NCBI GenBank assembly: GCA_965248815.1
Contig: CBDFKK010000008.1
Location: 2,480,001-2,544,000, forward strand
DNA: 64,000 nt
Direction: 5' to 3'
Source of the DNA: CBDFKK01 sp965248815
GTDB taxonomy: Bacteria > Pseudomonadota > Alphaproteobacteria > SMXP01
Part shown: positions 25,980-35,373 of the stretch, piece by piece
Position numbering within the stretch: the first letter of the stretch is position 1
Layout: each line of letters begins with the position of its first letter
Program-made: the position numbers and the translations under genes
Notes under the pieces: generated by a model
What the model was told of the DNA's origin: nothing
What the model saw: the letters and a program-made list of their open reading frames with translations, nothing else
Databases searched by the model: none

Positions 25980-26957
25980 CTAGAGCGCTTGATAGCGAAT
26001 ATAGGCCGGGCCCAAAATCACTATGAACAATACCGGCAGGAAGAACAAAATCATCGGAACCGTCAATTTGGCGGGTAGAGCAGCTGCCTTTTTCTCGGCT
26101 GCCGACATGCGCATATCCCGGTTTTCCTGAGCCATCACACGGAGCGCGCGCGCGAGCGGCGTACCGTAACGCTCCGACTGAATGAGTGATGTCGTCACGG
26201 CCTTGACGCCTTCAAGACCGGTGCGGTCCGCTAGATTTTCATAAGCTTGGCGCCGGTCAGGGAGATAGCTCAGTTCCGCAGTCGTAAGGCTAAACTCCTC
26301 CGCAAGTTCGATCGAATGAAGACCCATTTCCTTGGCAACCTTGTCGAGCGCTGCTTCAATCGACATACCGGCTTCCACACAAATCAACAGCAGGTCCAAC
26401 GCGTCCGGAAACGCCTTTCGAATGGAATCCTGACGCCGGGAAATCAAGTTTTCCACGAACAAATTCGGTAAGTAGAAGCCACCGTAAGCGGCGCCGATCG
26501 CAATGGCGACCTTGGCCATGGGGGCTGCTTCCATTTGAAGTACGACGAAGACATAAAACAGCGTCGCAAAAAACACCACGAACGGCATCACGAGCCGGAA
26601 GAATAAGAATGTTACGAGAGGTGCTTGGCCCCGAAAACCTGCACGCGCCAGTTTTGATTTCGTGGCCGGCGATTCCATCATCTTTTGCAGATTGAGCTGC
26701 TCGACCGTTGCTTTCATATAACCGGTCGGCGATTGCCGCAGCTGGCCCTGGCCCTGACCTTTGCCTTTGGTGTCAAATTCGGCGCGCTGTTTTGCTTTCA
26801 GTTCCTCGCGACGGTTCGCCACCGACTTCAGGCGAGAGGCCAAGCGATCGCCGCGCATATAAGGCAATCCGATCGTAACGATCGTCGCAAATGAGGCAAT
26901 TGCGGCGAGCGCGGACACCATGAATTCTTGGTCGATTAATAGAAAAAGTCGGTCCAT
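25980..26957 (-). CDS. tadC: Tad pilus inner-membrane platform protein TadC
   Basis: A 325-residue GspF-domain membrane protein. It begins with a hydrophobic helix, then a Gln/Lys-rich linker (GKGQGQGQLRQSP), two central helices, and the T2SSF core, with FPDALDLLLICVEAGMSIEA as the hallmark, followed by ALRVMAQENRDMRMSAAEKK. The C-terminus is a last helix (MILFFLPVLFIVILGPAYI). With TadB it forms the platform on which the CpaF ATPase acts. It is the last gene of the leftward Tad operon. Confidence 0.95.
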   Translation of the reverse strand: MDRLFLLIDQEFMVSALAAIASFATIVTIGLPYMRGDRLASRLKSVANRREELKAKQRAEFDTKGKGQGQGQLRQSPTGYMKATVEQLNLQKMMESPATKSKLARAGFRGQAPLVTFLFFRLVMPFVVFFATLFYVFVVLQMEAAPMAKVAIAIGAAYGGFYLPNLFVENLISRRQDSIRKAFPDALDLLLICVEAGMSIEAALDKVAKEMGLHSIELAEEFSLTTAELSYLPDRRQAYENLADRTGLEGVKAVTTSLIQSERYGTPLARALRVMAQENRDMRMSAAEKKAAALPAKLTVPMILFFLPVLFIVILGPAYIRYQAL

Positions 26958-27001
26958 TTCCCGGTTGTCCCTTTGTATTTATCCGATTGTGGACGAAATA
27001 C

Positions 27002-27990
27002 CTAAAACTTAAAGTTGATCATTTTCTTCATGATAAATACGCCAGTTGCCATCCAAAGGCCGGAACAGATCAGCATAAGATTTCCGAGTTGTTCGCTAAA
27101 TAGCAGTGCGATGTAGTCAGGGGTGGTGATGTAGATCAGAAAAGTCACTGCCGGCGGCAAAGAGCCGAAAATACTCGCGGATGCTTTAGCTTCCGACGAC
27201 ATGGCTTGAATTTTTTCCTGCATACGTTTCCGCGATCGCAAAACATTTGACAGGTTGCCCAGAATTTCCGAGAGGTTGCCTCCGGTCTTGCCTTGAAGCG
27301 CTATCACGATTGCGAAGAAATTAACTTCCGGCAACGGCATGCGCTCGAACATGCGCTCCATGCCGACGTCCAATGCCACACCGACGCGGTTGCCTTCGAC
27401 AAGATCGCGAAATTCAGAACCGACCGGATCGGGGCTTTCATTCGCTATGATATTGAGACATTCGTTTAGCGGCAGACCCGATTTCACACCGCGTACGATA
27501 ATGTCTATGGCGTTGGCAAATTCGTTCAAGAATGCTTTCTGCCGCCTGGTGGAAAGAAACGACAAAACCCAACGAGGAAATCCAAGGGCGCCGGCAAATC
27601 CAGCCGCGCCAACGATCATGTAGTTGTATCCCATGATCAGGAAAATGATCGTAATGCAGAGGCCAAACAGGACCGATATCGCGTAAAACGTTGATGGTGT
27701 AATTTCGAGACCAGCCCGTTCAATTCTTGCGCGAAGAGAAATTCGCTTCTTTTGTTGTTTGTTTTCGATATCCTTAAGAGTGTCTTCTACGTTTTTTCGG
27801 CGATCTTTAGTCTTGTCGCCGTCAGTCTTTACAGGCTTCGCGACTTTTCGCCTACTGTGATGGATTTCAAGCGCTTGCCGGCACGATCACGTCCCGCTAG
27901 TACTGGCGACAAAAGAGCGTAGCTCAATCCCCCAATGCTTAGAGCCGCCATTGTGGCGATGCCTAGCGTTAACATCATGGTTTCAGTCAT
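27002..27990 (-). CDS. tadB: Tad pilus platform protein TadB, frameshifted near 27845
   Basis: The C-terminal part in one frame holds the GspF core (VKSGLPLNECLNIIANESPD, FALQ-like IVIALQGKTGGNLSEILG) and extends back as TLKDIENKQQKKRISLRARI, typical TadB linker, to a stop at 27887-27889. The N-terminal helix (MTETMMLTLGIATMAALSIG) lies in another frame starting at ATG 27990. One extra base in the AAAA run (27845-27848 on the plus strand) fuses them into a 329-residue protein of normal TadB length. It is between cpaF and tadC and is the partner of TadC. An assembly error is likelier than a real mutation. Confidence 0.88.
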
Positions 27991-28029
27991 CGTGTGACTC
28001 CTAGACCGACGACCCTACGGGCAACTCTA

Positions 28030-29559
28030 TTATTCGGCCGCTTCGAGGGCATTCGCCAGTTCACGCTCGCGGCCAAAGTATCGGGCCCGATCCCAGAAAG
28101 CCGGGCGGGCGATACCTGTAGAGCGATGCCGTCCCAAAATTCGGCCGTTGTCATCATCTCCCTCGATGTCATAGACAAAGAGGTCCTGCGTAATGATGAC
28201 GTCGCCTTCCATTCCCAGGACTTCGGTGACGCTGACGATTTTTCTTGTACCATCCCGCAATCGCGACGCTTGAATAATCACGTCGATCGATCCGCAAACC
28301 ATTTCTCGAATGGTACGCGACGGCAGGTTGAACCCGCCCATAGTAATCATACTTTCAAGACGGCTCATGGCTTCGCGTGGGGAGTTGGCGTGCAACGTTC
28401 CCATTGAGCCGTCGTGACCGGTGTTCATGGCCTGTAGAAGGTCGAAAGCTTCCGGTCCACGCACCTCACCGACGATGATCCGTTCAGGACGCATCCGCAG
28501 ACAGTTCTTGACCAAATCACGCATGGTGATTTCGCCCTGGCCTTCCAGGTTGGGCGGTCGGGTTTCCAATCGCACAACGTGCGGCTGTTGCAATTGAAGC
28601 TCGGCCGCGTCTTCGCATGTGACTACCCGCTCATCTTCTTCGATGTAAGCAGTCATGCAATTGAGCAGCGTGGTTTTACCTGAACCGGTACCACCGCTAA
28701 TGAGAACATTACAGCGGCTGGCTCCGATGATGCCGAGAACCGTTGCTCCCTCCGGTGTAATCGTGCCGAAGCTGATAAGGTCGCTCATCTTGAGCTTGTC
28801 TTTCTTAAATTTACGAATGGTGAGTGTCGGCCCATCCAATGAAAGGGGCGGTGCGATGACGTTGACGCGGCTGCCGTCAGGCAAGCGCGCGTCGCATATC
28901 GGGCTGGATTCATCGACCCGGCGGGCGACCTGGCTCACGATCCTCTGACAGATGTTCATCAGCTGCGCGTTGTCTCTAAAGCGCACCGGCGTTAATTGGA
29001 TCTTACCGTTTACTTCGATGAAGACCCGATCGGCCCCGTTGACCATGATGTCCGAGATGTCGTCTTGGGCAAGAAGCGGCTCCAGCGGGCCATAACCCAA
29101 AACGTCGTTGCAAATGTCCTGAAGCAGAGATTCTTGCTCTGCAATACTCATCACCACATTTTTGATGGCGATGATTTCATTGACGATATCGCGAATTTCT
29201 TCGCGTGCACTCTCGGTGTCGAGCTGCGCCAATTGCGCGAGATCGATCGTATCGATCAGCGCATTAAAGATTGTTGTCTTTATTTCGTAATATTCGTCGG
29301 TCCTGCGATCCAAAGCGAAATCAGAGGACGGCGCGCGTTCGCGTGGCGCCGGGGGAGGCGGCGCCGCTTTTTTACTTCCGTTTGAACTATCGCCAAAACT
29401 GGTACGTTCGCCGCCTGACGTCCCTTGGGACGAGTCGGAAGGCTTCTTTTCGGTTTTCGGTTGAGCTGCAGGTTCGGGCCGTGGCCCTGTAGGAGCCGGC
29501 GTCGCCGGAGCACCTTGTTTTGGCTTTGACGCTGCCCCACCGCTTCTTTTGCCAAACAT
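28030..29559 (-). CDS. cpaF: Tad pilus assembly ATPase CpaF/TadA
   Basis: A 509-residue secretion ATPase. The N-terminus is a Pro/Ala/Lys-rich unstructured tail, followed by the helical N-domain (DLAQLAQLDTESAREEIRDI). Walker A is GGTGSGKTT at about 290. The Asp/His boxes and Walker B include VTCEDAAELQLQQPHVVRL and IIVGEVRGPEAFDLLQAM, with the conserved TLHANSPREAMSRLE. It is cytosolic and powers assembly and possibly retraction of Flp pili. It starts immediately after the cpaE stop. Confidence 0.96.
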   Translation of the reverse strand: MFGKRSGGAASKPKQGAPATPAPTGPRPEPAAQPKTEKKPSDSSQGTSGGERTSFGDSSNGSKKAAPPPPAPRERAPSSDFALDRRTDEYYEIKTTIFNALIDTIDLAQLAQLDTESAREEIRDIVNEIIAIKNVVMSIAEQESLLQDICNDVLGYGPLEPLLAQDDISDIMVNGADRVFIEVNGKIQLTPVRFRDNAQLMNICQRIVSQVARRVDESSPICDARLPDGSRVNVIAPPLSLDGPTLTIRKFKKDKLKMSDLISFGTITPEGATVLGIIGASRCNVLISGGTGSGKTTLLNCMTAYIEEDERVVTCEDAAELQLQQPHVVRLETRPPNLEGQGEITMRDLVKNCLRMRPERIIVGEVRGPEAFDLLQAMNTGHDGSMGTLHANSPREAMSRLESMITMGGFNLPSRTIREMVCGSIDVIIQASRLRDGTRKIVSVTEVLGMEGDVIITQDLFVYDIEGDDDNGRILGRHRSTGIARPAFWDRARYFGRERELANALEAAE

Positions 29560-30942
29560 TTATGCTCTCCGCTTCTTGCCCTTAAACAGCTCCAGGATTC
29601 GATTTGATTTCTGTGCCGGTTTTTCCCGCCCTAACAATTTGGCCGCAAGCTCGCCGACCATTTGCGTAGCGAATGAGCTAGGCTCAACTTCACCCAGCAT
29701 TTGTCCGTTGTTGGACGCTGTACCAAACAGATTAGCTTCGAATAGCATAGAAAAAGCCGGCTCAACGCCGATAGCTTCGGAGAAATCCTTAGCAGGAATC
29801 TCCGGCCGCTTCGCCACACCAACTTGATTCAGAATGACATGAGGAATGCTGTCATTGGGCCGCGCTACTTTGATGCGCTCATAGAGGCTCTTGGTATTGC
29901 GCAGGCTTGCCAATTCAGGCGTCGACGTCAAAACAATCTCATCGGCAGACACCAACACGCTTTTGCTCCACGCCGTCCAAATGTGGGGCACGTCGATGAT
30001 CACGACAGGTACGCTTTGACGCACGATGTCAATCACGCTTTCGAATGCTTCGGGCTCCAGGTCGAATTCGCGATCCAGAGTGCTTGGTGCGGTTAGCAGG
30101 CTGAGGCGGTCCGTGCACTTAACCAGCAAACGATCCAGCAACACGTCGTCCACGCGTTCTGGCGAGGTCAGGGCATCTGCTATGCCTTGCGTCGGGTCTT
30201 GGTTGAAATCCAAACCCGCCGTACCGAATGCAAGGTCCAAGTCGACCAGCGTAACGTCTTCGTTCATCTCCTCAGCGATGAACCAACCCACATTGTGAGC
30301 AATCGTACTCGAACCAACGCCACCCTTAGCGCCGACGAAGGCGAAAGTACGTCCGATCGGCGGTGCGTCGGGATCGACGTAAAGCGAAGATACCGTTTCG
30401 ATGATTTGAATCGGCGTAAGCGGTGTGACCATGTATTCGCTAATGCCCTGACGGATCAATTCGCGATACATAGAGATGTCGTTCATTTGACCGATGACGA
30501 CGACCTTGGTTGTTGGGTCGCAGACATGAGACAATTGTGCCAAATGTCGGAATAGGGTCTCGGAATCGTCAAGGCATTCGACCACCGCCAAATTCGGTGT
30601 TGGCGTTTCTTCGAAATGTTCGACAGCGCCGGCGATACCGCCCATTTGGACGGTCATGTGTGCTTTCGATAGCCGGCGATCTTCCGCGGCCTTTTGAAAA
30701 ACTTCCCCAGTTGTTGCCGAATCGCAGAACACTTGAATACTGATCCGCGGTACCGGCCGGATTGCAGGCGCTTCCTTGACGGAAGCCATCCCCCGATCTT
30801 GGCCGAACGATTGTCCGAGAACGGACGGAAGGTTTGTGCCGCCGAAACTGGCTGACTTGGAAGTCTCGCCCTTGAGCGGATTCCCATCGGATCCAAGCAC
30901 CGCATCCGAATCCGGTTGTAAGTTTTCTGCTGGGTCGCTCAT
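29560..30942 (-). CDS. cpaE: Tad pilus localization ATPase CpaE/TadZ
   Basis: A 460-residue protein with an N-terminal receiver-like (ARD) domain, about 75-190, and a C-terminal MinD/ParA-type ATPase. The deviant Walker A is AKGGVGSSTIAHN at about 203-215, and VTLVDLDLAFGTAGLDF follows as the switch region. CpaE proteins place the Tad machine at the cell pole in the species studied. The first 70 residues are low in structure. The stop abuts cpaF. Confidence 0.95.
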   Translation of the reverse strand: MSDPAENLQPDSDAVLGSDGNPLKGETSKSASFGGTNLPSVLGQSFGQDRGMASVKEAPAIRPVPRISIQVFCDSATTGEVFQKAAEDRRLSKAHMTVQMGGIAGAVEHFEETPTPNLAVVECLDDSETLFRHLAQLSHVCDPTTKVVVIGQMNDISMYRELIRQGISEYMVTPLTPIQIIETVSSLYVDPDAPPIGRTFAFVGAKGGVGSSTIAHNVGWFIAEEMNEDVTLVDLDLAFGTAGLDFNQDPTQGIADALTSPERVDDVLLDRLLVKCTDRLSLLTAPSTLDREFDLEPEAFESVIDIVRQSVPVVIIDVPHIWTAWSKSVLVSADEIVLTSTPELASLRNTKSLYERIKVARPNDSIPHVILNQVGVAKRPEIPAKDFSEAIGVEPAFSMLFEANLFGTASNNGQMLGEVEPSSFATQMVGELAAKLLGREKPAQKSNRILELFKGKKRRA

Positions 30943-31010
30943 GTTTACCGCCCCTGTGCCTTTTGAGTATTCAGCCGTTTCTTTACTGGTTCCATGTGCC
31001 TTTGCGCGAT

Positions 31011-31667
31011 CTACTGAACCGATTGCGTAACTGCGCCAGACTCTTCTTCCGACCGTTCGGAAGCCGTCACTTCACCTTCGCGATAGGTCTCTAAGACCTT
31101 GCCTCTGCGATCCGCGTCCGCTGGGCCCATGCCGCGAGGCTCGACCAAGTCATAGGGATCTTCGAGCATGGCAGCGAGATTGTTCTGGGTCGCGCAACCA
31201 AAATTGCGATTGGGTACGTTGCGCCATGTGCGTGACAATTGGTCATCCCAAAGTCCACATTCGTAGACCGAGGTCGAATACCGCGTGTACGAAAGCATGA
31301 CCGGGCCGCCGGCGGGACCTGACGATGAGGTTTCGACTGGTGCTTCAGATAGGCCGGCCGCATGCAGCTTGCGCGTAATCGACTTGACGGCGGCATTGGC
31401 ATCGGCGCTGTTTCCTGCTGGCGCCGTGACCTTAATCGTGCCATGGCCCCGCTGCTTGTACTCGGATGCCATGCTCCGCACGGTGACGGCATCAATTGCA
31501 GTAATGCCTTTTTTGCCAGCCATCGGTGTTATATCAGCCGATACGGTTTCCGCTTCCACGTTGATCGGGAAGTTGTCCTGCGAGTACGTCGCTTGTTCGG
31601 GCCCGTTGAAGACGGGTCCACAGCCGATAAGTAAGACAACTGGAAGTGCTACTAGTACTTTTTTCAT
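31011..31667 (-). CDS. cpaD: Tad pilus assembly lipoprotein CpaD
   Basis: A 218-residue outer-membrane lipoprotein. I chose the ATG at 31667 because it gives a short basic start and lipobox (MKKVLVALPVVLLIGC); the longer frame to 31748 adds 27 residues that spoil the signal. The mature part carries the CpaD segments ITAIDAVTVRSMASEYKQRG, CGLWDDQLSRTWRN and FGCATQNNLAAMLEDPYDL, the last being the family hallmark. Position between cpaC and cpaE is canonical. Confidence 0.93.
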   Translation of the reverse strand: MKKVLVALPVVLLIGCGPVFNGPEQATYSQDNFPINVEAETVSADITPMAGKKGITAIDAVTVRSMASEYKQRGHGTIKVTAPAGNSADANAAVKSITRKLHAAGLSEAPVETSSSGPAGGPVMLSYTRYSTSVYECGLWDDQLSRTWRNVPNRNFGCATQNNLAAMLEDPYDLVEPRGMGPADADRRGKVLETYREGEVTASERSEEESGAVTQSVQ

Positions 31668-31756
31668 AATGCCCTCAATGTCGAGAAGGGAACGATTCAC
31701 TGAATCGGTTTCTCTTTGGTCATTTCCGCCATACAGCATGTCGATCACGCCTCTAA

Positions 31757-33226
31757 TTAGTTCACAATGAAGCCAACGGGACCTTGAAGTTTTTTGGTCT
31801 CGGGGACTTGTCCTCTTTTGCCGTAACGCGCGTTAAGCTTGTTCATCAAAATTGTGTCCGCGTCGCTTGCCGGAGCGAAACCTTCGCTTGGCGTTACCAA
31901 CTTCTTCTCATTGACAGGGCCAACGAGATATGGCGTTACGATAACGACTAATTCCGTTTGTTCGTTTTTGAAGTCACGGCTCTTGGCAAGGGCGCCAAGT
32001 ACGGGCATGTCTTTGACACCAGGTATCCCGTCCAAGTTCTGCTTCATGGTATCTTGCAACAGACCAGCCATGACCATGCTACCGCCACTCGGCAATTCGA
32101 CCGTCGTTTCCGCGCGCCGGACATTCAAGGACGGCAGCGTCAGGCCGCCGAATTGAATGGGGTTACCGTTCGGATCAAAGACGATGCCACCTTGCAATTG
32201 AAAGGAATCGTCATTCGATAGTTCACTGACTTCCGTCGAAATTTTGAGCGAGATACGACCTTCGCTCAAAACAACGGGAGTAAAAGCTAAGCTGACACCG
32301 AAGTCTTTATATTCAATTTGAATGTTACCGTCCCGGTCGCGGCCCACAGGAACCGGAAACTCACCACCTGCAAGGAAGTTGGCTGCCTCTCCGGTGATAG
32401 CCGTCAAATTAGGTTCAGCCAGTGTGCGTACCATGCCGACACGCTCGAGCGCACTTAAGAAGCCTGTGACCGTGTCGCCGCTGGCGCTGCTGTAACCGCC
32501 GGTATACAGAGAGTCACTCAGCGACTCGCCCAAGATGCTAAATGGGTTGTTGGAAAGAATTCCGATTGACCCTCGGGCGCCAACATCGATCGCAGCAGCC
32601 ACATCAACGCCCAATTGTTTGGCGACGTTGCGCTGCATTTCGACAATTCTGACTTTCAGAAGAACTTGCTCGCCGGCTTCGATGCCGATCATGCTGACAA
32701 CACCTTCTTCGTTGCCGACATAGCGTGCTGCCATTTCGCGTGCCTTATCCGCCATAACGGCATTTGGCACCGTGCCGCCCAGAACAATGTTGTCATTCAC
32801 CGCGTCAACGGTGATGTTGGCGTCGGGCATGAATTTTTTGTACATGCTTCTCAGCATGTAGAGATCTCGCTCAACGCGAATTTCGAGGTTTGCAATCCGC
32901 GCACCGTTTTCGTCGAAGAAAAAGACGTTGGTGTCACCGACCTCTTTCGCGATGAGGTAGACCTGGCGGGCCGTTCGGACAACGGCGTCGACTTTATCGG
33001 GATTGGCTACAAGCACGTCACGAGTATCGACTGGAAGTTCGACGATGCACGCTTTGTCCAGCCTAAGCGTGATCCACTTTCGCCCGGCCGTCGTGCCGCG
33101 GCCATCGAGCTTGATAATCCGCGTCTGTGCACCGGCTTCCGTCGGTGCCAAGAGGGTTGCGCCTGCGCAGACTAGTCCGAAGACAATAGATGCCTGTGTA
33201 AGCCTATTAACAAAGTTCCAAATCAT
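31757..33226 (-). CDS. cpaC: Tad pilus secretin CpaC/RcpA
   Basis: A 489-residue outer-membrane secretin. A signal peptide (cleavage near EAGAQ) is followed by the pilus N-domain (CIVELPVDTRDVLVANPDKV), a BON-like repeat (INTVDAV region, ITVDAVNDNIVLGGTVPN) and the secretin pore domain (LAEPNLTAITGEAANFLAGG, FTPVVLSEGRISLKI, SGGSMVMAGLLQD). The C-terminus ends with a short tail after IVTPYLVGPV. Its ATG overlaps the cpaB stop by one base (TAATG), so the two are translated together. Confidence 0.96.
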   Translation of the reverse strand: MIWNFVNRLTQASIVFGLVCAGATLLAPTEAGAQTRIIKLDGRGTTAGRKWITLRLDKACIVELPVDTRDVLVANPDKVDAVVRTARQVYLIAKEVGDTNVFFFDENGARIANLEIRVERDLYMLRSMYKKFMPDANITVDAVNDNIVLGGTVPNAVMADKAREMAARYVGNEEGVVSMIGIEAGEQVLLKVRIVEMQRNVAKQLGVDVAAAIDVGARGSIGILSNNPFSILGESLSDSLYTGGYSSASGDTVTGFLSALERVGMVRTLAEPNLTAITGEAANFLAGGEFPVPVGRDRDGNIQIEYKDFGVSLAFTPVVLSEGRISLKISTEVSELSNDDSFQLQGGIVFDPNGNPIQFGGLTLPSLNVRRAETTVELPSGGSMVMAGLLQDTMKQNLDGIPGVKDMPVLGALAKSRDFKNEQTELVVIVTPYLVGPVNEKKLVTPSEGFAPASDADTILMNKLNARYGKRGQVPETKKLQGPVGFIVN

Positions 33227-34032
33227 TAGCGGGAGCTCCCTATTGGCACGCTTGATTCTGCGCCGTAGCGATACATGCGTAGAGTTCCATAGTTTTTGGA
33301 CTCAACGGTATCGACGGTTTCGATTGGACCTGAGTCGGAAAGACTGCGAAGGGCAAGCTGTATGTCGCCTACCGCTTGACTAAGCGCCAGCAATTCAGCT
33401 TGACCAGGTGACAACTCAAGTGTTGCGGTCTTACCAATAACGACCTGATTGTCTTCGGTCTCCCGATACGTTTGGTCAATTGCGAGAATGCGAATATTTT
33501 CCAAGACCGTATTCGATGTCGTCATAGAACCGCCGAAGTCACTGTCTTTTTCTTCCGTGAGGATGATATCAACGCGGTCATTCGGAAGAATAAAGCCGCC
33601 GGCGCCGGTTTCTGGCGAGATCTTTACGGAGATTGCGCGCTTGCCCGGCTCAAGAATGGCAGCCATAAATCCGTTCTCGCCAGTCGATACGACTTTGTTT
33701 GGCGTAATCGGCTCACTTGTCATGATCGGCATACGGACGACTGAACCAACGGAATCTTCGAGAGCCTTCGGGCGGTTGTTTTTTACAACGAAGCTTGGGG
33801 CTATGCCATCTTCCGGCCACGGTTGCCAGCGAAGGCTCCCCCGCACGATTGTTTTGCCTCGATTGAGGTTAGTGTTCGCGACTAACACTTCGGTCGTTGG
33901 CATTTGGATGATTTCTGGCGTCGTATTCGCAGTTGCTTGATTGTTACCGGAAACCAGATTGCGTACGAGCAGAGCTGCTACACCTGCAGCAAGTGCTGCA
34001 ACGACAAGAATTGCAATTCGGGCCACTCCCAT
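33226..34032 (-). CDS. cpaB: Tad pilus assembly protein CpaB/RcpC
   Basis: A 268-residue periplasmic protein anchored by an N-terminal helix (about 5-25). The SAF domain (EVLVANTNLNRGKTIVRGSL) is followed by the RcpC segment AISVKISPETGAGGFILPND and RVDIILTEE. In other Tad systems it acts with the secretin at the outer membrane. A start at 34032 (MGVARIAILVVAAL) places the helix at the very N-terminus. About 175 bases without a gene separate it from cpaA and may hold a separate promoter. Confidence 0.95.
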   Translation of the reverse strand: MGVARIAILVVAALAAGVAALLVRNLVSGNNQATANTTPEIIQMPTTEVLVANTNLNRGKTIVRGSLRWQPWPEDGIAPSFVVKNNRPKALEDSVGSVVRMPIMTSEPITPNKVVSTGENGFMAAILEPGKRAISVKISPETGAGGFILPNDRVDIILTEEKDSDFGGSMTTSNTVLENIRILAIDQTYRETEDNQVVIGKTATLELSPGQAELLALSQAVGDIQLALRSLSDSGPIETVDTVESKNYGTLRMYRYGAESSVPIGSSR

Positions 34033-34207
34033 TTTCGCCTGTCCTTCTCAGTTTCTTACGACCTCGTGATGAAGCCGAGCACCGTCCCCGATCGATTGAT
34101 GCGATAAAATTCGTAGTGCAGTGAAAAAAATGGCACGAATAGGTCAAGTTAAAGTTAATTCTGGAGATCGTCAGTACATTGAGATTTTCAGAAGTTGTTA
34201 AGCAAAC

Positions 34208-34711
34208 TTACGCGACCGCTAATTTGAAAATGATTGTGTTTGTAAAAACAGTGAGGCCGCCGATCGCAAGGGCGATGCCATAAGGGACACCGCTTTCTGA
34301 ATTGTGTAACCGTGAAATCCATTCTCTGGACAACAAAAACTCCGGCAAAGGTATTCGGCGCGCTCCAAGCAGGAGCAAAGAAAGAACGCCGCCGGCAAAC
34401 GTCACTGCAATGAGATAAGGAAATAGGCTGGACCAGCCCACCCAAAGGCTGCTTGCGGCTAAGACTTTGGCATCGCCTCCGCCGAAAAGGCCAAAGGCGA
34501 ACAAGGCAAAGCCAAGTACGAGGGCGCCCATGGCGACGACGGCATGAAGTCCCAAAGACGCCGGATCCATGCCCGCTAAGATCGCGACGACAAAGAAACC
34601 TGCAATCAGAACGAGGGAGATCCAGTTTGGAATGGTCATGGTCGTCATGTCGTAGAGAGCGACCATGACCATGCATGTCGGAAAAATAGAAAGGATCAAA
34701 AACTCAATCAC
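34208..34711 (-). CDS. cpaA: Prepilin peptidase CpaA/TadV
   Basis: A 167-residue membrane aspartyl protease (A24 family) that cleaves Flp-type prepilins. It is almost entirely hydrophobic with five or six helices. The two catalytic aspartates are at Asp21 (YDMTTMTIPNW) and Asp80 in GGGDAK (77-82). It is the short TadV type without an N-methylation domain. It probably processes both Flp (34932-35093) and the Flp-like product (35374-35532). A hairpin with a T-run lies between it and flp. Confidence 0.94.
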   Translation of the reverse strand: MIEFLILSIFPTCMVMVALYDMTTMTIPNWISLVLIAGFFVVAILAGMDPASLGLHAVVAMGALVLGFALFAFGLFGGGDAKVLAASSLWVGWSSLFPYLIAVTFAGGVLSLLLLGARRIPLPEFLLSREWISRLHNSESGVPYGIALAIGGLTVFTNTIIFKLAVA

Positions 34712-34799
34712 AGTGTGCCTCGCGAATTGAAAATGACCGAGGCACCTATCTAAAACGAAACTGGTGTGCGGATAATTAAGCTGGTCGAGAAGAGTCTAA

Positions 34800-34857
34800 A
34801 ATAAAAATTGGCCGCCTCGATCCCGAAATAGTGCCCGGGCTGAATGACGGCCAATTT
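34800..34857 (-). terminator. Hairpin terminator downstream of flp
   Basis: CGGCCAATTT at 34848-34857 and AAATTGGCCG at 34805-34814 are perfect 10-bp complements. On the minus strand the second arm runs into TTTTTATTTTA. It lies between flp and cpaA, so it can end most flp transcripts while letting some continue into the cpa genes, which would explain how pilin is made in excess. The loop of about 33 bases contains CCCGGGC, which can pair further. Confidence 0.75.
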
Positions 34858-34931
34858 AAGTCGTATCAATAATCAAAGTGCCGCCGGCATCCGGCGAGCG
34901 ACACAAGGTTTACTGAAAAACCAGCTAACGC

Positions 34932-35093
34932 TTAGAGAGCGCCGGCGATGGTCGTGAACGTGGTGTTCAAGTTCGTTCCGGCGGTTTGAACCGTCACGAT
35001 AATGACCACCGCAATACCCGCTGCGATCAAGCCATATTCAATGGCCGTCGCCCCGGAGTCGTCCCGAAAAAAACGAGAGACAAGCTTGCTCAT
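34932..35093 (-). CDS. flp: Flp-type major pilin
   Basis: A 53-residue prepilin. The leader MSKLVSRFFRDDSG is cut by CpaA after Gly14. The mature protein begins ATAIEYGLIAAGIAVVIIV, with Glu at +5 and Tyr at +6, the Flp hallmark, followed by the hydrophobic helix and a short polar tail. I chose the ATG at 35093, which is preceded by AGGAG 8 bases upstream; an in-frame start at 35150 lacks this. It heads the Tad operon and is separated from cpaA by a terminator-like hairpin. Confidence 0.96.
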   Translation of the reverse strand: MSKLVSRFFRDDSGATAIEYGLIAAGIAVVIIVTVQTAGTNLNTTFTTIAGAL

Positions 35094-35194
35094 GATAAAC
35101 ACTCCTAGGTTGTTACCAAGTCGCGCGGCCACGAGGGCAGCGCCGTCCACATACGTTTTGCGGACGCTACCAAATTTACTTCGAACTGATTACT

Positions 35195-35325
35195 TATGAA
35201 TGAAATTCATAGTGTAAATTGAATATATATTTTACAGTATACTTGAATATATTTAATAGGATCCATTATAATACATATAAATATTTAGTATAATCTGAAT
35301 GGTTAAGTTTAATGGTAAATTTTAA
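35195..35325 (-). promoter_or_regulatory. AT-rich promoter region of flp with an inverted repeat
   Basis: This is the only long AT-rich stretch in the window, with repeated TATA, TTTA and TTAA elements and almost no G or C. It lies 100-230 bases upstream of the flp start. At 35195-35211 TATGAAT and ATTCATA flank a 3-base spacer as a perfect inverted repeat. Several TTAA words occur near 35303-35325, but none with the TTAA-N7-TTAA spacing of a CtrA site. It is a likely promoter and possible silencer-protein target; no specific regulator can be named. Confidence 0.55.
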
Positions 35326-35341
35326 GCACGCTAGGGCGTGC
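35317..35341 (-). terminator. Hairpin terminator of the second Flp-like gene
   Basis: GCACGC at 35326-35331 and GCGTGC at 35336-35341 pair around a 4-base loop. On the minus strand the hairpin is followed by TTAAAATTTA. It begins 33 bases after the stop of the 52-codon Flp-like frame, which supports that frame being a real transcribed gene, and separates it from the flp promoter. Confidence 0.6.
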
Positions 35342-35373
35342 CATACTACCGTTTGAACAGTGGGGCCATGGCG

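Noticed and set aside
35303..35325. CtrA-type site upstream of flp
   Set aside because: TTAA words occur but with spacings of 2, 9 or 15 bases, not the required 7.
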